DNA of 64,000 bases from Leuctra nigra. Taxonomy: Eukaryota > Arthropoda > Insecta > Plecoptera > Leuctridae. The stretch lies in assembly GCA_934045905.1 (NCBI GenBank), contig OW203770.1, positions 27,413,259 through 27,477,258 of the forward strand, in the 5' to 3' direction. The position numbers and the translations under genes are program-made. Under the pieces are notes generated by a model. That model ran no database searches and was not told where the DNA came from. It worked only from the letters and a program-made list of their open reading frames with translations. This document shows, in pieces, positions 23,125 to 33,408 of this stretch (position 1 is its first letter; every line of letters starts with the position of its first letter).

Positions 23125-26037
23125 CCCAGAAAAAAACACTCCGTGTAAAAAAGGCAGCCAAGTCTCTTTACTTTAAAAAAATTCAACACCGAAAAGGAGT
23201 GATATCAAAAAAGGAGCCAAGTCAATGACATTTCCAAATATTTAATCGTATTTTTGAAATAAAAGAATAAACACCGAGAAATACTTTACAAAAGGACTTG
23301 GCGCATCGTTTTTTTAAAGACCTCATTCAATACTAAAAGTGGAAAGAAATTTAAAGTAGGTACATTTTCCTCTTTCTATTAGAGCCAGAAACTATGAATC
23401 AAGCTACTTTTAGTAATGGCTATTTTATAGTTTTGTCAATGGCGATAGTAGAAAGATTTCATGCTGTAATAGATAAGTAATATAAGGGTGGAAGAATTAA
23501 ATAACAATTGGAAGTGGGCTCATACATATTCTTATAGCACTGTAAATATGGTGATATTAGAAGGGTATCTTTTCATAATTTGATCTTGACTGAAGGAAAT
23601 CATGAAACGTTGTCAAATAATTACGAACTGTCTTTGGAACACTATTATATATTTTTGAAGTGTTAAGTGTATAAAGTTAAAATTTTTAATAGAAATTCAA
23701 TGTGACTATGTACTTTGTGAAATGTTTTGTTATAAAATGTGGATTAATAGAAATGTATTTCATGATGAGAAGGTTTAACGCATGAGACTTAATTATGTTG
23801 ACCACGAAACAATATTACGAAGATAACTAACTATTGTGTATTTATAGAAAACATAGGCAACAAGTTTTATCGCGTACGTACATATTCTAATAGATAATAT
23901 TTTACAGTAGGTATATGTATAATATGTAATTGAAAGATGTTTCCCTATTATTCTAAAAATTCTAAATTACGGTTGTATATCAATGGCATATGCTTATGAA
24001 TCAAAAAATGAATTTAAAAAACGATGCGCCAAGTCCTTTTGTAAAGTATTTCTCGGTGTTTATTCTTTTATTTCAAAAATACGATTAAATATTTGGAAAT
24101 GTCATTGACTTGGCTCCTTTTTTGATATCACTCCTTTTCGGTGTTGAATTTTTTTAAAGTAAAGAGACTTGGCTGCCTTTTTTACACGGAGTGTTTTTTT
24201 CTGGGATATCACTTCTTTTGTTAGTTTATTCATACAGCTTGTAGCACATGTCCGAGCAGGGACTAATTTCTTTAAAAAAATACGCCTCAACCGATTTGCT
24301 TACTAAGAAAAGTTGCGTTTGGTATAAGATGAAAATGATTATCCAAGAAGAATAGCTTAAGTTTCGTTATAATCGATCCAGCCGTTTTCGATATATGACG
24401 TCACTTCCGGTTTTGAAATAGCGGCTGAAAATAATGTCGTCTTGAATTCATAATTATAAGTCCTACATAATTGCACAATTTGGTTGCAATCGGTACAGAC
24501 GATTTCGATATATGACGTCACTTCCGGTTTAACCAATGGCGGCCGAAAATAATGTCGTCTTTTTATCCATAATTATAAGTCCTACATATTTCCAAAATTT
24601 GGTTGCAATCGGTACAGACGTTTTCTATATATGACGTCCCTTCCGGTTTTAACAATGACGGCCGAAAATAATGTCGTCTTTAATTCATAATTTTTAGTCC
24701 TCCATATTTCCAAAATTTGGTTGCAATCGGTACAGACGATTTCGACATATGACGTCACTTCCGGTTTTAACAATGGCGGCCGAAAATAATGTCGTCTTTA
24801 ATTCATAATTATAAGTCCTACACATTTCCAAAATTTGGTTGCTATCGGTACAGCCGTTTTTGATATATGACGTTACTTCCGGTTTTAACAATGGCGGCCA
24901 AAAATAATGTCGCCTTTAATCCATAATTATAATTCTTACATATTTCCAAAATTTGGTTGCAATCGGTACAGCCGTTTTCGATATATGACGTCACTTCCGG
25001 TTTTAACAATGGCGGCCGAAAATAATGTCGTCTTCAATTCATAATTATTAGTCCTACACATTTCCAAAATTTGGTTGCAATCGGTACAGCTGTTTTCAAT
25101 ATATGACGTCACTTCCGGTTTTAAAAATGGCGGCCGAGAACACTGCAACCTTGAATTTATAATTATTTACAAAGTAGGTTTACTAAATATCTATTTAAAA
25201 GTATAAAGTGGTGAATTTTGTGTCAATTATCATATTTATGACGTCATTTAGCATATTTATGACGTCATTTCCGGTATAGGTAATAGGAAAACAATCTAGT
25301 TGATACTTTATGAACGACCATCTGAATTCATAATCCCTATATTTCCGTAAAATCGGTCTTGCCGTATATATTATATGACGTCACTACCGGTTTCATTTAG
25401 TGGTTCCTGCCGCCATTTCCGGTACCGTTAATTTGTTTATTCATTTTTCACAATTGAGTTTCAAAAAAAGTTGCAGAATGAATACGCAGGAGCTAGTTCA
25501 GTTGCAAACGGTACAGGCGTTTTAGATATATTCTAAATCGAATGGCGCTAATTTCGTTCTAATCGGTCCAGACGTTTTTGAGATATGACGTCACTTCCGG
25601 TTTAAAAATGGCGGCACAAAAAATCACAAGAGGCAAGGTATCATCAGACGCCAAAAGTGCATATGTGGTAAAAATTTCAGGTTGATCGGTTCAGCCGTTT
25701 AGGCTGTGGCGGTGATAGCAACGTTTCCTGATATCATCTTCAGAATCAGAAAGTGGTGTAATTTCACTGTTTTCTCGGCCCTCTAGCTCGCAAACGGCAT
25801 AACATATTGTTCCCTAATTTGGTATATGTAGTGGGGTGGGCCATAGCTCGAAATTAAGATATATCGCAACAACGTGAGATTTTCCAATTTTAAGATCCAG
25901 TAGGCCGAAAATGCCATGTTGTTGCTTACAGTAAAAGTGGTTGGTCTGCTCCTCAGTTTATTAGTCATTTACGGTATGTTGAGTGAGTGTGAGTGTACGG
26001 TACGACTTGGCTGGGTGGAGCGACCGCTCCACTAGAT
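23125..26037 (+). repeat. Most complete HINE-like unit, nested in the MULE
   Basis: The 5' end is a foldback: 23125-23318 and 24013-24205 are near-perfect 193-194-bp inverted arms starting CCCAGAAAAAAACACTCCGT. A 3' arm follows with a seven-unit 118-bp array, further CRE/ETS/YY1-type modules and the conserved 3' blocks. It ends in GACTTGGCTGG, hairpin GTGGAGCGACCGCTCCAC (26016-26033) and CTAGAT (26032-26037). It lies inside the MULE, so it inserted after that element formed. Confidence 0.85.
24365..25140 (+). repeat. 118-bp tandem array, seven units
   Basis: The TCACTTCCGG core recurs at 24401, 24519, 24637, 24755, 24873, 24991 and 25109, exactly 118 bases apart. Each unit has GCAATCGGTACAG, ATATATGACGTCACTTCCGG (with occasional changes), AATGGCGGCCGAAAAT and TCATAATTATAAGTCCTACA. 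Minus-strand open frames over this array only reflect the repeat. Confidence 0.95.
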
Positions 26038-26065
26038 TCCACTTTTCCGAGAAGTCTGCCAAGTA

Positions 26066-26505
26066 GATTGCCGCAATTCTTGGAACTTAGTGTATTTCTT
26101 TAAAAATTACCGAGAAGTCTACCAAGTAGTACTTAAAAAGGAATAACGTCAACTCTGAGTTGACGTTCTTCCACTTTCTTAAGAAATATTCTAAGTCCTA
26201 AAACCGGAGCAACGCCAACTAGGAGTTGACTTTATTCCGGTGGAAGAACGTCAACTCACAGTTGGCGTTATTCCACTTTTACGAGAATTCTCCTAAGTGC
26301 TAAAACCGGAATAAAGTCAATTCCCAGTTGGCGTTATTCCGGTGGAATAACGTCAACTCAGAGTTGGCGTTATTCCACTTGTAAATTTGGTAAAGTACTT
26401 TTACCGGAACAACGCCAACTCCGAGTTGACATTATTCCGGTTCATGAAAAGCCCATGTCACACAAGGGAGTTGGCGTTATTCCAGTTGGCGCTATTCAGC
26501 GTCCC
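26066..26505 (-). repeat. MULE right terminal inverted repeat
   Basis: Inverted copy of 18939-19377, starting GATTGCCGCAATTC and ending TATTCAGCGTCCC. About five differences over 433 aligned bases by hand count. Carries the same set of six near-palindromes. Confidence 0.92.
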
Positions 26506-26516
26506 CATGGAGGCGA
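26506..26516. repeat. MULE target-site duplication, right
   Basis: CATGGAGGCGA, identical to 18928-18938. Confidence 0.85.
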
Positions 26517-28557
26517 CTCAAAGCAGCCCTGGATCAAGGAGTCAAGATGCGGTTGTCTATAAATCTTCTGTCACATTTACAAAGAGACAGCCGTGGACCA
26601 AGGAGGATAATTTAGAATTAATTTGGTGTCATTTATATATAGTTATATCAAGTGGAACTGGAAATCTCACACAAACCTTTAAGCTGTGGAGGAAAAGAAA
26701 TCCAAATGCTAGACAGGGAATGGATGCTAACAAGCTGGCTTCTCAGAGACGATACATCGAGAAATCTAAGAAATTGAGTGAAGACGAATTGGATGGAATT
26801 CTGCGCTCAGTGTTGGAAGAAATCTCTCAAGATCACCAAGACCAAGATAACACTGCGAGTAGACAATCTGCTCATCTAGATGTTGATGAGAGTTCTCCTT
26901 GTTCAGTTAACTCTGAAGACGATCGTGATGCTCCAGTCAGTAGCCAGCAGACAAGTTCACCGGACATTGTGGCAGACGATGAGGATGCTGATGAGGTAAG
27001 AGAGGAGATCAAGAGTAATATAAGACGTGCATTTGGCAATGTAAGTCAAGAGGACATAAACCAACGATTAAAGTTACCCAAAATATGGATGAACAAGCGA
27101 AATTGTAAGATTATAAAATCTGTCAACATAACCCTTTTGGAGATTCTAGGTGAGAAATTATATACTCTTACAGAGATTAATTGTTGGGTATATGCTTCTG
27201 GACTAGTAGTGAATGATATGATTGGTAGCAAAGAGAAACAAGCAACAGTAAACCATCATGCTTCAAAACCAAAGTGGGAAGAGAGAATAGAGAAACAGAT
27301 TAGAGAGTGGAGAAAGTCGCTGTCAACTATTTATGAGATTAAGATTGGAAACAAGTCCAAGAAAATTGAGAGGAAGAAACATGTATTATATTCCAAATTT
27401 AATATTAGAGTTGACAAACAATTGTTAGAAGTTGAAGAGATGCTGAAACAGAAGATACTCGCCAAGGCTCAAAGACTCAGACGTTATCGGAAGAGAGTGC
27501 TACAGTTTAGACAGAACAAGCTGTTCTCTAAAGACAAGAAGAGATTCTACAGAGAGCTTGGTACCAGGCAAATAGTAGTCAATGATCCTCCCTCAAAAGA
27601 AGAGATTGAGCTTTATTGGAGGGGTATATTGGAAGATGGGATAGAACACCAAAGAGATGCTGAGTGGATTAATGAATTTGAGAAAGGGACAGATGATATT
27701 CCTATTATGGATTGGCAAGACATAACAAGTGAAGAAATTTCAATCGCCATTAGGAAAGCTGCAAACTGGAAGTCTCCTGGTATTGATGGGATACAGAACT
27801 TCTGGCTAAAACAGTTTTCATGTACACATAAACACCTTGCTCGAATATACAACGATATATTTATGCATCCTGATATTATTCCAACATGGATGACAGAAGG
27901 AAGAACGACTTTAGTGCCAAAATCCCAGATGACCAGTGAACCTAAGAGCTACCGACCAATCACTTGCTTATCAACAACCTACAAGTTATTGTCGACCATA
28001 CTTACTACTAGAATTCAATCATTCTTATATGAGCACCAATTAATGCCCCTTGAACAGAAGGGGTGTGGTTCTGGTACATATGGATGCAAAGATCATCTAA
28101 TGTTGAGTAAGGCGATATATGAAGATTGCAAGAAGAGGAAGACTAATTTGAGTGTAGGTTGGATAGATTATAAGAAGGCATTCGACAGCGTTCCACACAG
28201 CTGGATTATAACTGTATTGCGCATGTGCCACATTAATCCCGGCTTGGTTTCTTTTTGCGAAGAAATAATGACAAAATGGAGCACACGCATGACACTACAT
28301 AGTACGAAAAGTACAATTACAACTGACCCGTTCCACATCAAGAGAGGTATATTCCAAGGGGACTCTCTTTCTCCATTGTTATTCTGTATGTGTCTCGTAC
28401 CGCTGTCAAAGCAATTAAATGAATCAAAGCATGGATATATGTTAGCACGGGAAGTTGAGAAAGTTGATCACTTGTTGTATATGGACGACTTGAAACTATT
28501 TGCGAAGAATGATGTCCAGCTGAAAAGTATGATTGAAATAGTCGAGACATTCAGCAG
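26507..28557 (+). pseudogene. Dong/R4 ORF: N-terminal and RT part
   Basis: The start is the ATG at 26507 (MEATQSSPGSRSQDA); the longer open frame upstream runs through the MULE terminal repeat and is spurious. It has an N-terminal WTKEDNLELIWCHLY region, a basic AQRLRRYRKRVLQFRQNK segment, then reverse transcriptase. Visible RT motifs are SPGIDGIQNFW, SYRPITCLSTTYKLLS, EQKGCGSGTYGCKDH, WIDYKKAFDSV (motif A, Asp at 28166), GIFQGDSLSPLLF (motif B) and LLYMDDLKLF (YMDD at 28478-28489). GTYGCKDHL and YMDDLK are characteristic of Dong/R4 elements. The ORF is cut at 28558 by a hAT-like insertion and resumes at 30323. Confidence 0.9.
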
Positions 28558-28919
28558 CAGTGTTGTGACTTATCTAGATAAAATTATCAAGATAATTATC
28601 TAGATAAATATTTTTTATCTATTATCTTATCTAGATAATTTTATAATTGGTTATCTTTATCTTTATCTAGATAAAAATATTGTTATCTATTGGCAATTAT
28701 CTAGATAAAAAATATAAAATTCGAAATATGCTTTTGTGTGTATACCTATGAATAATGAACATGCACGTAACGAGTGCGTAATAAGTGAACTATCACTTGC
28801 GAAAATTATTCCCGTTGTAGGTAGTTTGGAATTTATGGAAAGATATTATTTTCATTGTTTGACTTTGCATGAAAATTATTTGTATTTAGGTCATTGGTAC
28901 CTACTCAACCTGCGGCACA

Positions 28920-29971
28920 CAGGCGCGTAGGAAGGGGGGGGGGGGGGGGAGGGGGGGTTAATGACCACCCCACTTGTCATCCTGACAAAAATGAGATATA
29001 AATGAGATCCTGAGATATACAAAAATGTTGATAAAGAGATTTAAATATGCACAGATTTGTTCCATTATGAGGTTGAATTCTCAAAATTTTCCCAAGTTTG
29101 ACAGACAACTAATTATACAGATATATTCCTATTCCAATGAGATAATGACTCCTTTGTCAAACTTGATCATGATCATCCTCATGAATAAAATTTAATATTA
29201 CTTATAAGTTAAACTAGGATACCAAAACACATACAGATGTATCTTATTGCTAATTGGTGTTGCTTATTGCAACCTTTTTCAAAGGAATTTCAAAATCGAT
29301 TCATAATCGATTCTCCTTTACTAGAAATTCAAAGAATTCCCTGCGGGGCCAATGGGGATATTATCAAATAAGAAAATTTACAGATTATAACGCATTTTAT
29401 CTAAAGTTTCCCCAAGAATATTGCATACACACATTTTAATTTTCGTTGAAAAGGATGCCAAAACAGCTTCAAATTCGATTCTGTTGTGGCAAAAATTTAA
29501 AAAGGCCCTGCGGGGCCATTGATGATTTTATCAAAAACGATATGTACAGATTATAATGCATTTTGTTTAATCTTTTCCGAAGAATATTAAAAATCACACA
29601 CATTGTAAATTCCTTTGAAATTTATGCCAAAATAGCTTCAAATTCGATTCTTGTATCAAAAACTCGAAAAATTCCCTGCGGGGCCAATGGAGATTCCATA
29701 AAAACAAATAGTTACAGAATATATTACATTTTGTCTAAAGTTTCCACACAAAATTGCATATCACACATTGTACATTGTACATTGAAAAGAATGCCAAAAT
29801 AGCTTCAAATTCGATTATTTTGTATCAAAACTTCAAAAAAGGCCCTGCGGGGCAAACTGGGTGCTGAGCCCCCCAGACCCCCTTGTAAAGGCGTACTATA
29901 CCTTTTCCTCACATTCATCGATCCCCGATAATTTTGACCCCCCCACTCAAAATGAAGTTCCTACGCGCCTG
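28920..29971. mobile_element. hAT element nested in the hAT-like element (1052 bp)
   Basis: Ends CAGGCGCGTAGGAA and TTCCTACGCGCCTG are perfect inverted repeats. GCGGCACA is duplicated on both sides (28912-28919 and 29972-29979), an eight-base duplication as for hAT. The interior holds a G run (28934-28949) and a 168-bp tandem array but no transposase. Confidence 0.88.
29290..29855 (+). repeat. 168-bp tandem array inside the nested hAT
   Basis: CCCTGCGGGG recurs at 29339, 29506, 29674 and 29843, that is 167, 168 and 169 bases apart. CTTCAAATTCGATT and an AGATTATAA-type block recur with it. About three and a half degenerate units. Confidence 0.85.
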
Positions 29972-30672
29972 GCGGCACAAATATTTGTGGCCCTCCAGTT
30001 GATGTTTTATAATTTATTCAAAAATGTGTCCACTGTGAAAATAATATTTCAAAAAATGCGGCCCGCCAACAAAAACAAAATTTGCATTATTGGCCCGCAA
30101 GTCAAAAAGGTTGAGTCCACTGAATTACGTACTATTGTTTGGTAAAAAAATTATCTATTATCTATTACAATTATCTAGATAATTATTTTTTATCTTTATC
30201 TATTATCTAGATGATTTTTTGGAAATTTATCTATTATCTTATCTAGATAAATTTTTGACGTGTTATCTTTATCTTTATCTAGATAAAAATAAAATTATCT
30301 AATCACAACACTGATTCAGCAGCGATATTCGTATGAATTTTGGTATGGAAAAGTGTGCAAAAGCTACCTTGATTAGAGGAAAACTGGTTACAACTGAGGA
30401 CATGCCTTTGGACGAAGATAATGTAATTCAAAGTCTAGGTGATAACACGTACAAATATCTAGGAATTAATACAAGAAAAAGGTCCGACAAATACTTGAAA
30501 GTGAACTTCATGGAAGAAATAAGTTATTAGCTATAGGAGAATATGCATTGCCGGTGCTGCACTATAGTTTTGGAGTGCTCGATTGGTTACAGGAAGATAT
30601 ATTGAAATTAGATCGAAAAACTAGAAAATAATTGACAATCAACAGGATGTATCACCCTAAATCTAATGTTAA

Positions 30673-31743
30673 CTCTTAGAGGCACAGCAATATTTTTTTG
30701 TAATGTGATGTATATAAAGTATCAGGTATTGTTGATGGGCATCAAAATAACCCATACATATTTTTTTTAATTTTTTTATTTCATCCCTTCAACCCCTAAC
30801 AGGTGGTAATGCATAGTTACCACCATGCATGAAACCCGGCCAATTGTGTATCTTTTATGTGATACATTATGCAAAGTTGTGAGGTAATTGGAATCCCTGA
30901 GACTCGAATTGACTCCCTGAGACTCCCTGAGGGATTGGAATATCTACATTTTGTTGAGCGATGATAAAACCGAGCGGCAAGGCATCTTCGCTGTCCGATG
31001 ATTCCTCGGCGGTAGGATCGTCTTCTTCTTCAGACGAAGAAATGACGTTACTAATATGCAACATAGTACCTGATAGTCCATGTAGATCACTGCTATCATT
31101 TTTAAACAATACATCGGGTGTGGTTAGTTGGTCCTCGAAATCTTCGTCTACGTCACTCACGCCAGCGATTGACTCGTTGTCGCTTACCGGCCGAGGAATC
31201 ATCGGCCGATGGAATTTCCCCTCACTCCATGTTCAGTGCTTCCTGCACTTCAGCTTTACTAAGATTATATTTCTTACGTACCATCTGGTATTTAAAACAA
31301 ATAATAGTAGAGTAAACACAATTATTTCCAAAAAGTGAGGTTATGTTTCAAAATTGCCAAAGAGCATGGTGGTACGTATTCCTTACCACCTTATATATTA
31401 CCTATTTTTGTTCCATAGGACCAAAAAAATAAAAATTAGTTTACTATTTAACTCGTGTGTATATATTAGCTACAAAGAAAATCAATTGATATGAAGAAAT
31501 ATGATGAAATATACAAATCTTGGAGAATTGAAGTCACCAGCAACGCACAGTTTTGGTTAGAGTAGATTTCCACCTTTCCAGATCCTTCTGCACTGATTCT
31601 AGACATGCGCGCCATCTGTGATATGTTAGTAGAACTCTTTGGTGAACTTTTCAAGGTGGTATGTAAAGCTTACCACCATGCAGTAAAATATGAAAAATTA
31701 TTTTTAAGGTGGTAACAATGTATTACCACCATGCCTCTAAGAG
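30673..31743. mobile_element. piggyBac-family derivative (1071 bp)
   Basis: Ends CTCTTAGAGGCA and TGCCTCTAAGAG are flanked by TTAA at 30669-30672 and 31744-31747. The unoccupied site is present in the duplicated neighbour at about 32345-32348 (AATGTTAACAGATT). Several hairpins built from GGTGGTAA and TTACCACC occur inside (30805, 31369, 31653, 31706). It carries a remnant of an acidic N-terminal coding region. Confidence 0.88.
30867..31202 (-). pseudogene. piggyBac transposase N-terminal remnant
   Basis: A 111-codon frame rich in Ser, Glu and Asp: SDNESIAGVSDVDEDFED and ISSSEEEDDPTAEESSDSED. Acidic, disordered N-termini of this kind are typical of piggyBac transposases, and the element around it has TTAA ends. 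The catalytic domain is absent. A short upstream frame reads KYNLSKAEVQEALNME, also plausible as transposase N-terminus. Confidence 0.55.
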
Positions 31744-32688
31744 TTAACAGATTATATATACCAAGAGAGAATGGAGGAAGAGGATTGATGGAGATATCAA
31801 CATCATATAAAACAGCAATTGTTGGCCTTGAATATTACCTACGACATAAGACAGAGGACAGGTTCTTGACGATGGTAAGAAATCACGATTTGAGAAGACC
31901 TGTTACAAAATCTCTGAATGGGTTGGCTATCAAATTTAAGGGTGACATGACTGTTGATCTAAAAAAACAGTCTTATCTAATCACAACACTGATTCAGCAG
32001 CGATATTCGTATGAATTTTGGTATGGAAAAGTGTGCAAAAGCTACCTTGATTAGAGGAAAACTGGTTACAACTGAGGACATGCCTTTGGACGAAGATAAT
32101 GTAATTCAAAGTCTAGGTGATAACACGTACAAATATCTAGGAATTAATACAAGAAAAGGGTCCGACAAATACTTGAAAGTGAACTACATGGAAGAAATAA
32201 GTTATTAGCTATAGGAGAATATGCATTGCCGGTGCTGCACTATAGTTTTGGAGTGCTCGATTGGTTACAGGAAGATATATTGAAATTAGATCGAAAAACT
32301 AGAAAATTATTGACAATCAACAGGATGTATCACCCTAAATCTAATGTTAACAGATTATATATACCAAGAGAGAATGGAGGAAGAGGATTGATGGAGATAT
32401 CAACATCATATAAAACAGCAATTGTTGGCCTTGAATATTACCTACGACATAAGACAGAGGACAGGTTCTTGACGATGGTAAGAAATCACGATTTGAGAAG
32501 ACCTGTTACAAAATCTCTGAATGGGTTGGCTATCAAATTTAAGGGTGACATGACTGTTGATCTAAAAGAAGATGCTCCTCTTCTCGAAAAAGTTAAGTCT
32601 ATTAGAAAGTCACTGAAAGCGAAAATCCTGAGAGAAGCGGAGAAAAGTTGGGGAGAAAAGCCAATGCATGGACAGCAAGTAAGAAAAG

Positions 32689-33408
32689 TTGATAACCCTG
32701 CATATGATAAAACATCCACCTAATGCTTGGCTCAAAAAGGCAAATTTAAAAGGCGAAACAGAGGGACTAATAGTGGCAGCCCAAGACCAAGTTCTACGAA
32801 CAAGATATTATGAAAAGCACATATTGAAGACCAGAGGTGACGCTAAATGCAGATTATGTCAAACAAGAGATGAGACCATTGAGCATATTATGTCCTCTTG
32901 CTCCATACTTGCAGCCAATGAATATTTGTATAGGCACAACCGTGTCGCTACGAGATTGCACTGGGATCTATGTGAACACTTTCTGATCCCCGTATCTCAA
33001 CATTGGTATGATCACAAGCAGCAGAGCATCACAAGTAGCAAAGATGTCACGCTTATATGGGACACGCAAGTACACACGGATCGCACCATCCCCCACAACA
33101 AGCCGGATATCATTATTAGAGATCACCAGAAGATGACTTGTGTCTTAATTGATGTAGCAATCCCTTCAGACTACAACATAATATCGAAGGAGGCTGAAAA
33201 GATGACCAAGTACAAAAACGTTCAGATTGAAATTGAGAGGATGTGGGGGATGAAGACTTGTGTTGTTCCTTTAGTCATTGGTGCAACTGGAGCGATCAGC
33301 AAGAACTTCCACACATGTCTGCAGAAAGTTCCGGGCTCACATTTCATGATCGAGCTTCAGAAGACGGCGATATTAGGAACAGCTTATATTATTAGGAGAT
33401 TTATGTAG
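32689..33408 (+). pseudogene. Dong ORF: C-terminal restriction-like endonuclease part
   Basis: Continues the Dong ORF one frame over: AWLKKANLKGETEGLI, then a CCHC-type cluster CRLCQTRDETIEHIMSSC, then NKPDIIIRDHQKMTCVLIDV. This is the PD-(D/E)XK-like catalytic segment (Pro-Asp at 33103-33108). The end is GTAYIIRRFM and a stop at 33408. This domain nicks the target DNA in R4/Dong elements. The domain itself looks undamaged; the single frameshift lies near 32700-32723. Confidence 0.88.

Larger units (their letters stand above)
18939..26505 (+). mobile_element. Mutator-like transposon (MULE), 7567 bp
   Basis: Bounded by 11-bp target duplications and about 440-bp terminal inverted repeats that differ at only about five sites by eye, implying a recent insertion. 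Inside are a promoter, a four-exon MULE transposase with a FLYWCH domain, and a nested unit of the HINE-like family (23125-26037). Complete ends, near-identical repeats and an open spliced transposase make it the most intact DNA transposon in the window. Confidence 0.92.
28558..30313. mobile_element. hAT-like non-autonomous element (1756 bp)
   Basis: Inverted ends CAGTGTTGTGACT and AATCACAACACTG are flanked by ATTCAGCAG at 28549-28557 and 30314-30322. Removing the element and one flank rejoins the Dong frame as ETFSSDIRMNFGMEKC. Both subterminal regions are packed with TTATCTAGATAA palindromes. The end sequence looks hAT-like, but the duplication is nine bases rather than the usual eight. No transposase is present. 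Confidence 0.85.
30294..32723 (+). pseudogene. Dong ORF after the RT core, internally duplicated
   Basis: It resumes as MNFGMEKCAKATLIRGKLV, then LGDNTYKYLGINTRK, then PVLHYSFGVLDWLQEDI and NRLYIPRENGGRGLMEI. The stretch 30294-30672 plus 31748-31970 is repeated at about 31976-32569. The second copy also carries the last 19 bases of the hAT-like element, so duplication followed that insertion. Both copies share a stop and frame change after MEEISY, so that lesion is older. The second copy reads on to KTST at 32723, where another frameshift occurs. Confidence 0.85.

Noticed and set aside
24365..25140. Regular repeats resembling a CRISPR-like array
   Set aside because: The whole 118-bp unit is repeated without unique spacers, in a eukaryotic transposon.
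24582..25148. Minus-strand open frames of 62-70 codons with nearly identical proteins
   Set aside because: They are translations of the 118-bp tandem array; the repeat length leaves one frame open by chance. No domain or start context.
26032..26037. CTAG as a canonical Helitron CTRR end
   Set aside because: All copies continue CTAGAT before a T, and the family has subterminal inverted repeats and a foldback, which fits the Helentron type better than a canonical Helitron; left as inference.
26387..26506. Longer start for the Dong ORF (40 extra codons)
   Set aside because: These codons are the MULE terminal inverted repeat and the 11-bp target duplication shows the ATG at 26507 is the original start.
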